A program made the translations under genes and the position numbers. This document shows positions 9,263-17,650 of a DNA stretch of 64,000 nt, one piece after another; within the stretch, counting starts at the first letter, position 1, and the number at the start of each line of letters is the position of its first letter. The notes below the pieces were generated by a model. It was not told the DNA's origin. It did no database searches and saw nothing but the letters and a program-made list of their open reading frames with translations. Origin of the DNA: Flavobacterium ovatum (GTDB taxonomy: Bacteria > Bacteroidota > Bacteroidia > Flavobacteriales > Flavobacteriaceae); NCBI RefSeq assembly GCF_040703125.1, contig NZ_CP160035.1, forward strand, positions 2,197,001-2,261,000. The letters are read 5' to 3'.

Positions 9263-9559
9263 ATGGAAGAACAAGTACAGATTTCTCCAGTTGATAATAA
9301 AATTAGAGATCTAATTTTAGGAATTCTATTTGATGTAATTGGAATGATGTCATTTACAATTCCATTTATTGGAGAATTTGGTGATGTAGTATGGGCTCCA
9401 ATATCTGGAATGATTATGGTTTGGATGTACAAAGGTAAAATGGGGAAAGTAGCAGGGGTAGTTTCATTTTTAGAAGAAATCTTTCCCATAACAGATTTTA
9501 TTCCTTCATTCACCTTAATGTGGTTGTACACTTATTTTGTAAAAAAAGGGAAAAGGTAA
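9263..9559 (+). CDS. Small two-helix membrane protein of unknown function
   Basis: A 98-residue protein with two hydrophobic segments, around residues 17-36 and 42-58, and a basic tail ending KKGKR. The protein composition is sensible and the frame is open across its full length, whereas the opposing frame gives only a low-complexity peptide. I do not recognise a named family. It converges on the next gene, with stops four bases apart. Confidence 0.7.
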   Translation: MEEQVQISPVDNKIRDLILGILFDVIGMMSFTIPFIGEFGDVVWAPISGMIMVWMYKGKMGKVAGVVSFLEEIFPITDFIPSFTLMWLYTYFVKKGKR

Positions 9560-9563
9560 AACT

Positions 9564-9878
9564 CTAGCTTTTTGACTTGGGCAATAAAAAACCCATTTTC
9601 ATGCTTTTAATCATCTTTTTACCAAATGGGGTAAAAAATTTAGATTGTCCAAAAAGCCATCCAAAAAATAGCAGCATAAATGGATACAATGGAAGTACTA
9701 TAACTAATAATATTATGTAGTATAGAAAGATATTTGTGTTTTCCTTCGTCATTCCTAACTCTTCTAAAACGAAAGCAGATATTTTGGCTGATAAGGAACC
9801 ATTTATAGCAAATACTAGTATAATAATTATGAGTTGATAATTAGAAGTAATTCCCCAACGTTCTTTTAGTTTCTTCAT
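9564..9878 (-). CDS. Small membrane protein, DUF6787-like
   Basis: A 104-residue protein opening MKKLKERWGITSNYQLIIII, with two membrane segments (about 14-38 and 49-74) and a conserved-looking tail with FFGWLFGQSKFFTPFGKKM. The WGItSNYQL opening and FGWLFGQ..FF..F tail match my memory of the flavobacterial DUF6787 family. Function is unknown. It precedes the DUF6146-like lipoprotein gene on the opposite flank, both on the minus strand. Confidence 0.7.
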   Translation of the reverse strand: MKKLKERWGITSNYQLIIIILVFAINGSLSAKISAFVLEELGMTKENTNIFLYYIILLVIVLPLYPFMLLFFGWLFGQSKFFTPFGKKMIKSMKMGFLLPKSKS

Positions 9879-9909
9879 TTAATTTGTAATGATTACAAAT
9901 ATAAGAACA

Positions 9910-10344
9910 TTATCTTAGAGGTACATTACCATAAAGTTTTTGTTTGTAGGTATTTTGAAAATAAATCATGTAGTTATAAATGAGGTAATTTACTTCGTAA
10001 CCATAATTAATCATTGGGTCATAATTGATGCTCATTTCATATAAATTAGGATTATAACGTTGTGGTTGTAAAACACGGTTGTTCCATTCGTTTATGTACA
10101 ATAGGTTTTTGTTTTCCAAAAAACTTTGCGAATGATAATCACGTGGAAGTGACCTGCTGTTAAGCCAGGTGCTATATCCATTGTCAATAATGATCACTTC
10201 GTATTCTAATTCTTTATTAGCTATTCTTATAGTATCGCTTGCAACTGGATTATAATTTTTCTCTTTTGACGCTACGGTTTTTGAAGAGTTACAGCTAACT
10301 ACAATTCCAATAATAATCACTAATATGTAAATGCTTTTTTTCAT
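9910..10344 (-). CDS. Lipoprotein, DUF6146-like
   Basis: A 144-residue predicted lipoprotein: the leader ends VVSCNSS, giving lipid attachment at Cys18. The mature part contains NKELEYEVIIIDNGYSTWLNSRSLPRDYHS and a C-terminal stretch rich in Tyr and Asn, ending in VNYLIYNYMIYFQNTYKQ. The pattern agrees with the DUF6146 family of flavobacterial envelope proteins. No enzymatic motif was seen, and function is unknown. Confidence 0.72.
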   Translation of the reverse strand: MKKSIYILVIIIGIVVSCNSSKTVASKEKNYNPVASDTIRIANKELEYEVIIIDNGYSTWLNSRSLPRDYHSQSFLENKNLLYINEWNNRVLQPQRYNPNLYEMSINYDPMINYGYEVNYLIYNYMIYFQNTYKQKLYGNVPLR

Positions 10345-10402
10345 GTTGGAAATATGAACACTAAATTTACAAATTAAATTATTGATTTCTAATTGTTCTA
10401 AA

Positions 10403-10438
10403 ATAAAAAAGCCATTTATGTTTTAGATAAATGGCTTT
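10403..10438 (-). terminator. Terminator of the EF-hand protein gene
   Basis: AAAGCCATTTAT and ATAAATGGCTTT form a perfect 12-bp stem with a 7-base loop. On the minus strand it follows the EF-hand gene and is succeeded by a T-rich tract. Confidence 0.8.
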
Positions 10439-10459
10439 GTATATTTAATAGGTTTACCG

Positions 10460-11017
10460 TTATTTTCCAAAAAGTTTCCCAAACATACCCGCTATGCCTC
10501 CTTTTTTAGTAAGTTCAATTGCGTCCTCTAGATCTACTTTTCCATCTGCATTTTGATCCAATCCAAAATGTACTCCATAAGTATCAATTGCTTCCATTAT
10601 TCCAGCTTGTTCTGCACTTCCATTACCAGTTATAGAATTAAGAATATCTGAAATGTTTAAGCTGTTGTCTTTAGGATCGTTTGCTTTTTCGATTAATGCA
10701 TTCAGTACTTGTGGTATCATTCCTTTAGCAGCTCCAGTAGCGGCTTCACTGCTTAATCCAAGTTTCTGGGTTAAAGAATTAGATACTTCAGTTGTGATTT
10801 CTTGTACCGATGGATTGTTTTTATCGATGTCTTTACCTTGTAATAAACCCACTATTTGTGATAAATCACCTTTACTCGCAATTTTTTGTAAACTTGAAAA
10901 GATGGAATTGCTAGTTTCCTTTAGTACGGCCTCATTTTTTTCATTTGGTATACTGTCATTTTTTATTACAGCATCAGTACCAAATTGTTGCGCTAATTGT
11001 GCTAATTGTTCTAACAT
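10460..11017 (-). CDS. EF-hand domain protein
   Basis: A 185-residue soluble protein without a signal peptide. The N-terminal two thirds are helical and rich in Asn, Ser and Lys; the end carries a canonical calcium loop, DQNADGKVDLED, with acidic or polar residues at positions 1, 3, 5, 9 and 12, followed by a Gly-rich tail ending FGKLFGK. The loop suggests one functional calcium site. It resembles a DUF937/YidB-like helical protein fused to an EF-hand, but I cannot confirm this. It has its own terminator. Confidence 0.75.
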   Translation of the reverse strand: MLEQLAQLAQQFGTDAVIKNDSIPNEKNEAVLKETSNSIFSSLQKIASKGDLSQIVGLLQGKDIDKNNPSVQEITTEVSNSLTQKLGLSSEAATGAAKGMIPQVLNALIEKANDPKDNSLNISDILNSITGNGSAEQAGIMEAIDTYGVHFGLDQNADGKVDLEDAIELTKKGGIAGMFGKLFGK

Positions 11018-11054
11018 GGAGTTTTATTTATGAGATTAGTTTACCAAATTTAAT

Positions 11055-11095
11055 GAAAAAAGGACTCATTAACAATTAGTAATGAGTCCTTTTTG
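11055..11095 (-). terminator. Terminator of serA
   Basis: A perfect stem AAAAAGGACTCATTA / TAATGAGTCCTTTTT with a 9-base loop lies 20 bases after the serA stop on the minus strand and can act in both directions. Confidence 0.85.
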
Positions 11096-11115
11096 TATAA
11101 TAAAAACTTTAAATC

Positions 11116-12066
11116 TTAGCTTAATAGGCTAATGATTTGTGAAGCTAATTCAGTTCCAATTCTATCTTGTGCTTCTCCTGTTGCAGCTCCAATGTGTGGA
11201 GTCAAAGAGATTTTTGCATGCATCAATAGTTGTGTAGCTGGAGTTGGTTCGTTTTCGAAAACGTCTAAACCTGCGAAAGAAACTTTTCCACTATCTAAAG
11301 CGTTAACTAAATCTACTTCGTTGATTACACCACCACGAGCACAGTTTACTATACCTACACCGTCTTTCATTGTAGCAAATTCTTTTTCAGAAACAATGTA
11401 ACCATCTTGAGCAGGAACGTGTAACGTGATAAAGTCAGCCTCTTGGAACAAAGATTCCAAAGATTGAGAAACGATAGTAGTAGTAATAGATTGTCCGTCA
11501 AAGAATTCAACTTTCACATCAACTTGAGGGATAAAGCTATCTGCAGCGATCACTTTCATACCCAGACCAAGAGCCATTTTAGCAGTAGCTTGACCAATAC
11601 GACCAATACCTACAACACCCAAAGTTTTACCTCTTAATTCAACTCCATCAGCATATGCTTTCTTCAAGTCATTGAATTTAGTGTCTCCTTCTAATGGCAT
11701 ATTTCTGTTTGAATCATGCAAGAAACGAACACCCGAAAACAAGTGACCAAATACCAATTCAGCAACAGATTCAGATGAAGAAGCTGGTGTATTGATTACG
11801 TTGATTCCTTTGCTTTTAGCGTATTCAACATCAATGTTATCCATACCAACACCACCACGACCGATGATTTTGATTCCAGGACAAGCATCAATAATGTCTT
11901 TACGAACTTTAGTTGCACTACGAACCAAAATAACGCTTACGTTGTTTTCGTTGATATAGTTAGCCACTTGTTCTTGCGCTACTTTTGCAGTGATTACTTC
12001 AAATCCACCTTTTTCTAAAGCTAAGATTCCACTTTTTGAAATCCCATCGTTTGCTAATACTTTCAT
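11116..12066 (-). CDS. serA: D-3-phosphoglycerate dehydrogenase
   Basis: A 316-residue D-2-hydroxyacid dehydrogenase that would oxidise 3-phosphoglycerate to 3-phosphohydroxypyruvate, the first step of serine synthesis. The NAD-binding motif GIGRIG is at 153-158, the substrate Arg244 lies in CARGGVINE, and Glu273 and His291 (LTPHIGAAT) complete the catalytic set. It is the short form and lacks a C-terminal ACT domain, so classical serine feedback through ACT is not expected. The serC gene lies 200 bases upstream on the same strand, supporting the assignment over a generic hydroxyacid dehydrogenase. Confidence 0.9.
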   Translation of the reverse strand: MKVLANDGISKSGILALEKGGFEVITAKVAQEQVANYINENNVSVILVRSATKVRKDIIDACPGIKIIGRGGVGMDNIDVEYAKSKGINVINTPASSSESVAELVFGHLFSGVRFLHDSNRNMPLEGDTKFNDLKKAYADGVELRGKTLGVVGIGRIGQATAKMALGLGMKVIAADSFIPQVDVKVEFFDGQSITTTIVSQSLESLFQEADFITLHVPAQDGYIVSEKEFATMKDGVGIVNCARGGVINEVDLVNALDSGKVSFAGLDVFENEPTPATQLLMHAKISLTPHIGAATGEAQDRIGTELASQIISLLS

Positions 12067-12122
12067 TTTTATTTCATTGCGAGTTACGAAATAATCGTAA
12101 TCTCATATTAATTATAGTTATT

Positions 12123-12204
12123 AGGAGCTATTTCCCGCTATCCGTTTCAATCTTTTTATTTTTAAAAGAAAAAATAAAAAGGATTTTCACTGCTATCGGG
12201 GCTA
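12123..12204. repeat. Flavobacterial-type intergenic palindromic element
   Basis: The inner arms CTTTTTATTTTT (12152-12163) and AAAAATAAAAAG (12170-12181) pair perfectly. Outer parts GGAGCTATTTCCCGCTATCCG and CTATCGGGGCTAG are also partly complementary. The gap between serC and serA contains nothing else. I recall similar elements in other Flavobacterium genomes. Confidence 0.6.
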
Positions 12205-12263
12205 GAATCCTGGGAGTGTTTTTAATTTATTTCAACTTTCCTAATTTCTAGGAATTAGAAGGA

Positions 12264-13334
12264 TTAAACTTTAGCCTCCAAAGCTTGCATCACATCAACC
12301 AAAACTTGAACGCTTTCAATTGGCATTGCGTTGTAAATTGAAGCTCTGTAACCACCTACTGAACGGTGTCCTGGAATTCCAGAAATCCCAGCTTCTTTCC
12401 ACATTTTATCAAATGTTTCAGTGTGCTCTGGGTTGTTCAATAAGAAAGTAGCATTCATGTTGGAACGGTCTTCAGTAACTGCTGCTCCTTTGAACAATGG
12501 GTTTCTGTCGATTTCTCCGTAAAGTAAGGCTGCTTTTGCATTGTTTAATTTCTCAACAGCTGCAACGCCACCTTTTTCTTTAATCCATTTCATAGTCAAT
12601 AAAGAAACGTAAACAGGAAAAACAGGAGGTGTGTTAAACATACTCTCAGCTTTGATATGTTTTGTGTAATCTAAGATACTAGGAATGTTTCTTCCGTTTT
12701 TACCAAGAATCTCTTCTTTGATAACTACCAAAGTAGCTCCAGCAGGTCCCATATTTTTTTGAGCACCAGCATAAATGATATCAAATTGAGTAAAATCGAT
12801 TACTCTTGAAAATATATCCGAACTCATATCGCAAACAACTGGTACGTTGGTTTGTGGGAATGACTTCATTTGAGTACCAAAAATGGTATTGTTTGATGTA
12901 CAGTGGAAATAATCTGCATCAGCAGGAATTTCATATCCTTTAGGTACATTATTGTAATTGTCATCTTTTGAAGAGGCTACAATAACTGTTTCTCCAAAAA
13001 ATTTAGCTTCTTTAATTGCTGCAGTTGCCCAAGTTCCTGAATCAAGATAAGCGGCTTTTCCGTTTTCTTTCATCAAGTTGTATGGAGTTCTCAAGAATTC
13101 CGTACTAGCTCCACCAGCAAGAAAAAGAGCTTGATACCCTTTACCTGTAAGGTCTAGCAATTCTAATGCTAAGGTACGTGCTTCGTCCATTACAGCTACG
13201 AAATCTTTACTTCGGTGCGAAATTTCTAAAATCGACAATCCTGAATTATTGAAATCTAATATAGCTTGAGCTGATTTTTCAAAAACTTCTTGTGGTAAAA
13301 TTGATGGTCCTGCGCTGTAGTTGTGTTTTTTCAT
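12264..13334 (-). CDS. serC: Phosphoserine aminotransferase
   Basis: A 356-residue class V PLP aminotransferase converting 3-phosphohydroxypyruvate and glutamate to phosphoserine. I chose the internal start MKKHNYSAGPS because SAGPS at the very N-terminus is the family signature; the in-frame ATG at 13367 adds 11 unrelated residues. The PLP lysine is Lys193 in AGAQKNMGPAG, and the C-terminal HRSVGGYRASIYNA motif is intact. It lies upstream of serA on the same strand, separated by a palindromic element, so the two may form one unit. Confidence 0.96.
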   Translation of the reverse strand: MKKHNYSAGPSILPQEVFEKSAQAILDFNNSGLSILEISHRSKDFVAVMDEARTLALELLDLTGKGYQALFLAGGASTEFLRTPYNLMKENGKAAYLDSGTWATAAIKEAKFFGETVIVASSKDDNYNNVPKGYEIPADADYFHCTSNNTIFGTQMKSFPQTNVPVVCDMSSDIFSRVIDFTQFDIIYAGAQKNMGPAGATLVVIKEEILGKNGRNIPSILDYTKHIKAESMFNTPPVFPVYVSLLTMKWIKEKGGVAAVEKLNNAKAALLYGEIDRNPLFKGAAVTEDRSNMNATFLLNNPEHTETFDKMWKEAGISGIPGHRSVGGYRASIYNAMPIESVQVLVDVMQALEAKV

Positions 13335-13427
13335 GGTGTAGTTTATGTCCAAAAAATTAAAATGCAAATTTCGGTAATAGGAGTTGAATAATCATTAAAT
13401 TATTCATAATAATTATTAAATTTTTCC

Positions 13428-14486
13428 TTATGTTATTAACAAAAACGATATAGTATCGATATTATCTGCATAATCCCATAATTTTGGTTGTTGTGTTTGT
13501 CCAAATGGGATGCTGTTTTTTATCAAATTATTACTTACGATACATTGGATGTTTTCTTCTTCGGTTTCGAGTTTTTTTTCTAAATCGGCTAGGGTCTCAT
13601 AAAATTCATAAAACACACTTGAAATCGGCGAGGCGTGACTCTTGTCCTCTTTGATCGTTAAAAATCCGTTGTCTAATAATTTAAAATTACTCATCAAGAA
13701 AACCGCTTTGTTGTAATCGTAATTGTTAGCGTACTTTTCATAATGAACCACATCTTGGTACTTAAACATGCCTTCAAAAAAGGGGTCAAATACATATCCT
13801 TTTGGTACAAAAAGCTTAGAAACGTTGCGACATCCAAGTCCAAAATACCTAAAGATATCTTCTCCCAATGCTTCCAATTGCTCCTTCGTTTCTTTTCCAT
13901 TTAAAACTGCCACAGAATTTCTGCTTTTACGAATGATAGATGGTTTGTCTTTGAAATAATATTCAAAATAACGAGCGGTGTTATTGCTTCCTGTGGCAAT
14001 TACAGTATCAAAATTTTCTAATCTCCCTTCGGTAAAAGTAATTTTGCTAGCAAGCTCTGGTTCGATATGGATCAAGTATTTTGCCAAAAAAGGCAATAAA
14101 TGTTGGTCGTTTGATGATAATTTGATTAAAGCTTCGTGTCCGGAAATCAAAACGGACAAAAAATCATGAAATCCAACCAACGGAATGTTTCCAGCAAGAA
14201 TCAAAGCGACTTTTTTTGGAGTGACGTCGGTGAAATCATAAGAATTTAACCAAGTATCTAGGTTCTCTTTAGTCAACGCTTCTGCCCAGGATTGCAACGC
14301 AAAATAAACGTGTTCAGGAGTATACCAGCCATTATGTGATTGAGTAAGCTGAATCAAATCAATAAATGACTCATAAAAAACGTCATTGCCCAAAACGCCT
14401 TCTTTTTGCGTATTTTCGCCTTCAGAAAATTGACTCAGGAATTTCCCTAGTTCAATAAAAGCATTTTTTTTGTTTTCTAATGTCAT
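13428..14486 (-). CDS. LuxC-type acyl-CoA reductase
   Basis: A 352-residue member of the LuxC/aldehyde-dehydrogenase-like acyl-CoA reductase family. The glycine- and asparagine-rich centre with ILAGNIPLVGFHDFLSVL, IATGSNNTARYFEYYF and the GLGCRNVSKLFVP segment (presumed catalytic Cys) is characteristic. Family members reduce activated acyl groups with NAD(P)H; the physiological substrate in Flavobacteriia is not established. It is divergent from the ferredoxin gene, with overlapping promoters, and lies upstream of serC on the same strand. The linkage of serA, serC, this reductase and ferredoxin is one I remember from other Bacteroidota. Confidence 0.85.
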   Translation of the reverse strand: MTLENKKNAFIELGKFLSQFSEGENTQKEGVLGNDVFYESFIDLIQLTQSHNGWYTPEHVYFALQSWAEALTKENLDTWLNSYDFTDVTPKKVALILAGNIPLVGFHDFLSVLISGHEALIKLSSNDQHLLPFLAKYLIHIEPELASKITFTEGRLENFDTVIATGSNNTARYFEYYFKDKPSIIRKSRNSVAVLNGKETKEQLEALGEDIFRYFGLGCRNVSKLFVPKGYVFDPFFEGMFKYQDVVHYEKYANNYDYNKAVFLMSNFKLLDNGFLTIKEDKSHASPISSVFYEFYETLADLEKKLETEEENIQCIVSNNLIKNSIPFGQTQQPKLWDYADNIDTISFLLIT

Positions 14487-14490
14487 AATG

Positions 14491-14522
14491 TTTGTTTATG
14501 AAATGTTTTGATTGTAATTTTG
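14491..14522 (+). promoter_or_regulatory. Promoter of the ferredoxin gene
   Basis: TTTG at 14491-14494 and TAATTTTG at 14515-14522 are separated by 20 bases, a full match to the Bacteroidota -33/-7 promoter. It predicts a leader of about 90 bases. Confidence 0.6.
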
Positions 14523-14524
14523 CA

Positions 14525-14556
14525 CAAAAGTAAGATTTAATAAGTCGAAAGTCAAA
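14525..14556 (-). promoter_or_regulatory. Promoter of the acyl-CoA reductase gene
   Basis: On the minus strand, TTTG (14556-14553) and TACTTTTG (14532-14525) are separated by 20 bases. The element lies back to back with the ferredoxin promoter, its -7 box two bases from the other -7 box. Confidence 0.6.
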
Positions 14557-14622
14557 AGTCTTGTGTCAAATGTTTTTTGGCCTAAAACATTTAACTTAGA
14601 AAAACATAAATTAAAGAACAAA

Positions 14623-14973
14623 ATGGCAATTATCATAACAGACGAATGTATCAACTGTGGTGCATGTGAACCAGAATGTCCAAATACAGCAATTTACGAA
14701 GGTGCTGACGATTGGAGATATAAAGATGGTACAAAATTAACTGGAAAAGTAATCCTTGCTGACGGTACAGAGGTTGATGCAGAAGATGCTCAAACTCCAG
14801 TTTCTGACGAAGTATATTATATTGTTCCAGGAAAATGTACAGAGTGTAAAGGATTTCATGATGAACCTCAATGTGCTGCTGTATGTCCTGTTGACTGTTG
14901 TATTCCTGATGATAATCACGTGGAAGACGAAGAAACATTGTTGAGTAGAAAAGCATTCCTACACAACGAATAG
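14623..14973 (+). CDS. Ferredoxin with two [4Fe-4S] clusters
   Basis: A 116-residue cytosolic electron carrier starting at [20 protein letters not shown]. The first motif ([12 protein letters not shown]) and the second ([13 protein letters not shown]...CPVDCC) supply ligands for two [4Fe-4S] clusters. An insertion of about 40 residues between the motifs and an acidic tail are typical of the longer Bacteroidota and Chlorobi ferredoxins. An upstream in-frame ATG at 14563 is rejected because it falls just downstream of the promoter in a non-coding-like stretch. A strong terminator follows. Confidence 0.93.
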   Translation: MAIIITDECINCGACEPECPNTAIYEGADDWRYKDGTKLTGKVILADGTEVDAEDAQTPVSDEVYYIVPGKCTECKGFHDEPQCAAVCPVDCCIPDDNHVEDEETLLSRKAFLHNE

Positions 14974-15000
14974 GAATAAAAAATACTTTTTGATACTAAG

Positions 15001-15030
15001 AACCTGAGTGATAACTCAGGTTTTTTTTTG
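15001..15030 (+). terminator. Terminator of the ferredoxin gene
   Basis: AACCTGAGT and ACTCAGGTT form a 9-bp stem with a 2-base loop, followed by a run of T. The remaining 240 bases up to the next gene are AT-rich and show only the candidate -7 box at 15213. Confidence 0.9.
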
Positions 15031-15212
15031 TTATATTTTAAAATTCGGTATTTTTTTATATAACTAATATTCGGATCTATATTTTTTTTTAATCCAACTT
15101 GTCTGGTTTTAAATCATCTTGCTGTTTTAATAAAACTTCAAAAGAGTGATTAAATAAACCAATAAAGTTATTTTTAAAACCATCTGTTATAACGGAAGTA
15201 TTGTTGGTTTCA

Positions 15213-15220
15213 TACATTTG
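15213..15220 (+). promoter_or_regulatory. Candidate -7 element for the beta-helix protein
   Basis: TACATTTG matches TAnnTTTG and is 57 bases before the ATG. No correctly spaced -33 element is visible. Confidence 0.35.
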
Positions 15221-15276
15221 TTTGTACTAACGCTAACTGTTTTAGTATCAATATAAAAGATTCATATCCAAACAAG

Positions 15277-17580
15277 ATGAAAAAAAACTACACTCTTTTA
15301 AAACAGCTTAATCTATTAGTGATATTATTAATTATGCATTGTTCCGTTTTTTCGCAAACCAATTATTATGTGAGCGCAACGGGAAATGACGCTAATAATG
15401 GAACGTCATCGGGAACCGCTTGGAAAACATTAGCAAAAGTTAATAGTCAGAGTTTTACAGCTGGAAGTATAATTAATTTTGAATCGGGCAGTGTTTTTAA
15501 TGGTAATTTAACGATTAGTGGTAAAACAGGAACCTCAAGTAATCCTATTATTTATAAATCTTATGGTACTGGGAGCAAACCAGTCATTAGAGCTTCCGCA
15601 ACTATTGGAAATTGGACATTAGTGAGTAGTAATGTTTGGAAAACAACCTTAGGGTTAGTAGGTGGTAAACGACTGGCTTCTTTGTATCTCAATAATACTG
15701 CACAACAAATTGGGAGAGAACCAAACTACAACACTACTGATGGTGGTTTTAGAGTTATCAAATCTCATACTAGTGATAATCTTTCTATTTCGGAAAACTC
15801 GAGTTTGCCTTATCCAATAGATTATTTTAAAGGTGGTGAAATTACGATTCGAACATTAAATGATTTAATGAAATCAGAAACAATTAGTTCGCATAGTGCT
15901 AGTACCGTTATTTTTACTCAGTCAAGTCCAACAAGTACTAGTGAAAATATAATACGAGACAATTTTGGGTACTTTTTTCAAAACCATGTCAATGCTTTGG
16001 ATCAAGAAGGGGAATGGGCACATGATACAACTAACTCGACTCTTTATTTATATAGTACTTTTGATCCCAATACGTTGAGTGTGGAAATCCCTTCTGTTTC
16101 TTATGCTATAGAAATAAAGAATAGCAGTAAGTATATTGAAATAAGGAATTTACAATTTGATAATGGTATTAAAAACGTGATGAATATAAGTAGTATTTCC
16201 AATGTAATTATTGATGGCTGTGTTTTTAATAATGGAAATGAATATGTGACTTTGGGTTTTACATTAACGGATGTTACTTTTACTCATAATACCATTAATG
16301 ATAGCAATAGTGTTGGGGTACGATGGGAAGGCTGTAGTGGGCTTACTTTTAGTAATAACACCATAACTAATATTGGAATGCGTGCAGGAATGGGAGCGAT
16401 TAGTTATATTCCTTATACAGGTGTAAGGATTATAAGTAATGGAACTGGCAATGTTAATATTATAGAGAAAAATAAATTAGACGGCATCGGGTACCACGGA
16501 ATCAATTTTGCGGGGGGTAATACAACGGTTCAGTATAACGAAGTGGCAAATTATTGCGCTGTAAAGGATGATGGTGGTGGTATTTATACGGTTAATAATC
16601 AAAATGCTAATAATCTAATTTTAAAGAATATTGTTCATGATGCCCCTGGCGCCTTCAAAGGAAATCCTGTCGGAGCAACTCCTAAAACGGCAGGGATTTA
16701 TGTTGATAATAATACAAATAATCATGTAATCAGTCAAAATACGGTTTACAATGTGGGAGCATGGGGAATTATGACAAACCTATCTGGAACAAATACAATA
16801 ACTGATAATACCGTTTTTAATTGCGGTAATGCTATAGTGTCTTCAACTTACAATAATAGTTTTGGTCCTGGCGGTGCTGTTGCGAGAGCAAATGATAATA
16901 CTGTTTTAAGAAATATTCTTTTCACAAAACAAAGTACACAATATTGCGCTTCATTTAGCAATCAAATAACGAGTGCCGATTTTGGAACTTATTTGGGAAT
17001 CCTAGATTTTAATTACTATTGTCAGCCTTATACTGGGGGAAAAGAGATTTCAACTAAAGAAGGTGGAACAAGCAAAGAATATCTCTTGCCTGCTTTTAAG
17101 TCAACATATTCTAATTACGAACCTAATGGATTAACTGCTCCCTTGAAATTTAGTATTGGCACAAATCCAGAAGCTTTTATCCGATTTGAAGTGAATGCTA
17201 CAGATACACCTATAGTTGTTAGCTTGGGGAATGTGATTTATAAAGATGCGAAGAATGTTTCTTTTTCATCGGATATAACTCTGGCAGCCTATTCTTCCAT
17301 TGTTTTGCTGAATACTGGGATATTACTTTCAGTGGATAAATTTGGGAATCTAATTACTCCTGAAAAAGTAATTGTTTATCCAAATCCTACTTCAGATTTT
17401 TTGAAGTTAGAAAAGCTAACAATAGGAGATAGTGTTAAAATTTATACGATAATAGGAGAATTGTTAAGTAGTTATAAAGCTAATAATGAAAAAGAAATAA
17501 TAGATGTCTCTAGTTTAGATTCAGGAATATACCTTATTTCAGTTGGAAAATATTTTACTAGTAAATTTATAAAAAAGTAA
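15277..17580 (+). CDS. Secreted right-handed beta-helix protein with T9SS sorting domain
   Basis: A 767-residue exported protein. Residues 1-27 form a signal peptide ending CSVFSQ. The body opens with YYVSATGNDANNGTSSGTAWKTL, the start typical of pectate-lyase-like parallel beta-helix proteins, and continues through many short Asn-rich turns (about 290-560). The last 75 residues are a type A type IX secretion domain starting VIVYPNPTSDFL and ending in a short basic tail. Such proteins are usually polysaccharide lyases, epimerases or adhesins; no catalytic set can be assigned. It stands alone between two terminators. Confidence 0.88.
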   Translation: MKKNYTLLKQLNLLVILLIMHCSVFSQTNYYVSATGNDANNGTSSGTAWKTLAKVNSQSFTAGSIINFESGSVFNGNLTISGKTGTSSNPIIYKSYGTGSKPVIRASATIGNWTLVSSNVWKTTLGLVGGKRLASLYLNNTAQQIGREPNYNTTDGGFRVIKSHTSDNLSISENSSLPYPIDYFKGGEITIRTLNDLMKSETISSHSASTVIFTQSSPTSTSENIIRDNFGYFFQNHVNALDQEGEWAHDTTNSTLYLYSTFDPNTLSVEIPSVSYAIEIKNSSKYIEIRNLQFDNGIKNVMNISSISNVIIDGCVFNNGNEYVTLGFTLTDVTFTHNTINDSNSVGVRWEGCSGLTFSNNTITNIGMRAGMGAISYIPYTGVRIISNGTGNVNIIEKNKLDGIGYHGINFAGGNTTVQYNEVANYCAVKDDGGGIYTVNNQNANNLILKNIVHDAPGAFKGNPVGATPKTAGIYVDNNTNNHVISQNTVYNVGAWGIMTNLSGTNTITDNTVFNCGNAIVSSTYNNSFGPGGAVARANDNTVLRNILFTKQSTQYCASFSNQITSADFGTYLGILDFNYYCQPYTGGKEISTKEGGTSKEYLLPAFKSTYSNYEPNGLTAPLKFSIGTNPEAFIRFEVNATDTPIVVSLGNVIYKDAKNVSFSSDITLAAYSSIVLLNTGILLSVDKFGNLITPEKVIVYPNPTSDFLKLEKLTIGDSVKIYTIIGELLSSYKANNEKEIIDVSSLDSGIYLISVGKYFTSKFIKK

Positions 17581-17598
17581 TAGTACCGTTAGTACAAA

Positions 17599-17636
17599 AA
17601 AAAAATCCTGAGTTTATAAAACTCAGGATTTTTTTA
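17599..17636. terminator. Bidirectional terminator between convergent genes
   Basis: AAAATCCTGAGTTT and AAACTCAGGATTTT form a near-perfect 14-bp stem with T runs on both strands, serving the beta-helix gene and the convergent TonB receptor gene. Confidence 0.9.
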
Positions 17637-17650
17637 TGAAATGATTTTTC

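Noticed and set aside
9223..9531. Open frame of 102 codons on the minus strand
   Set aside because: It opposes the 98-residue membrane protein; its translation is low in complexity and lacks any recognisable pattern.
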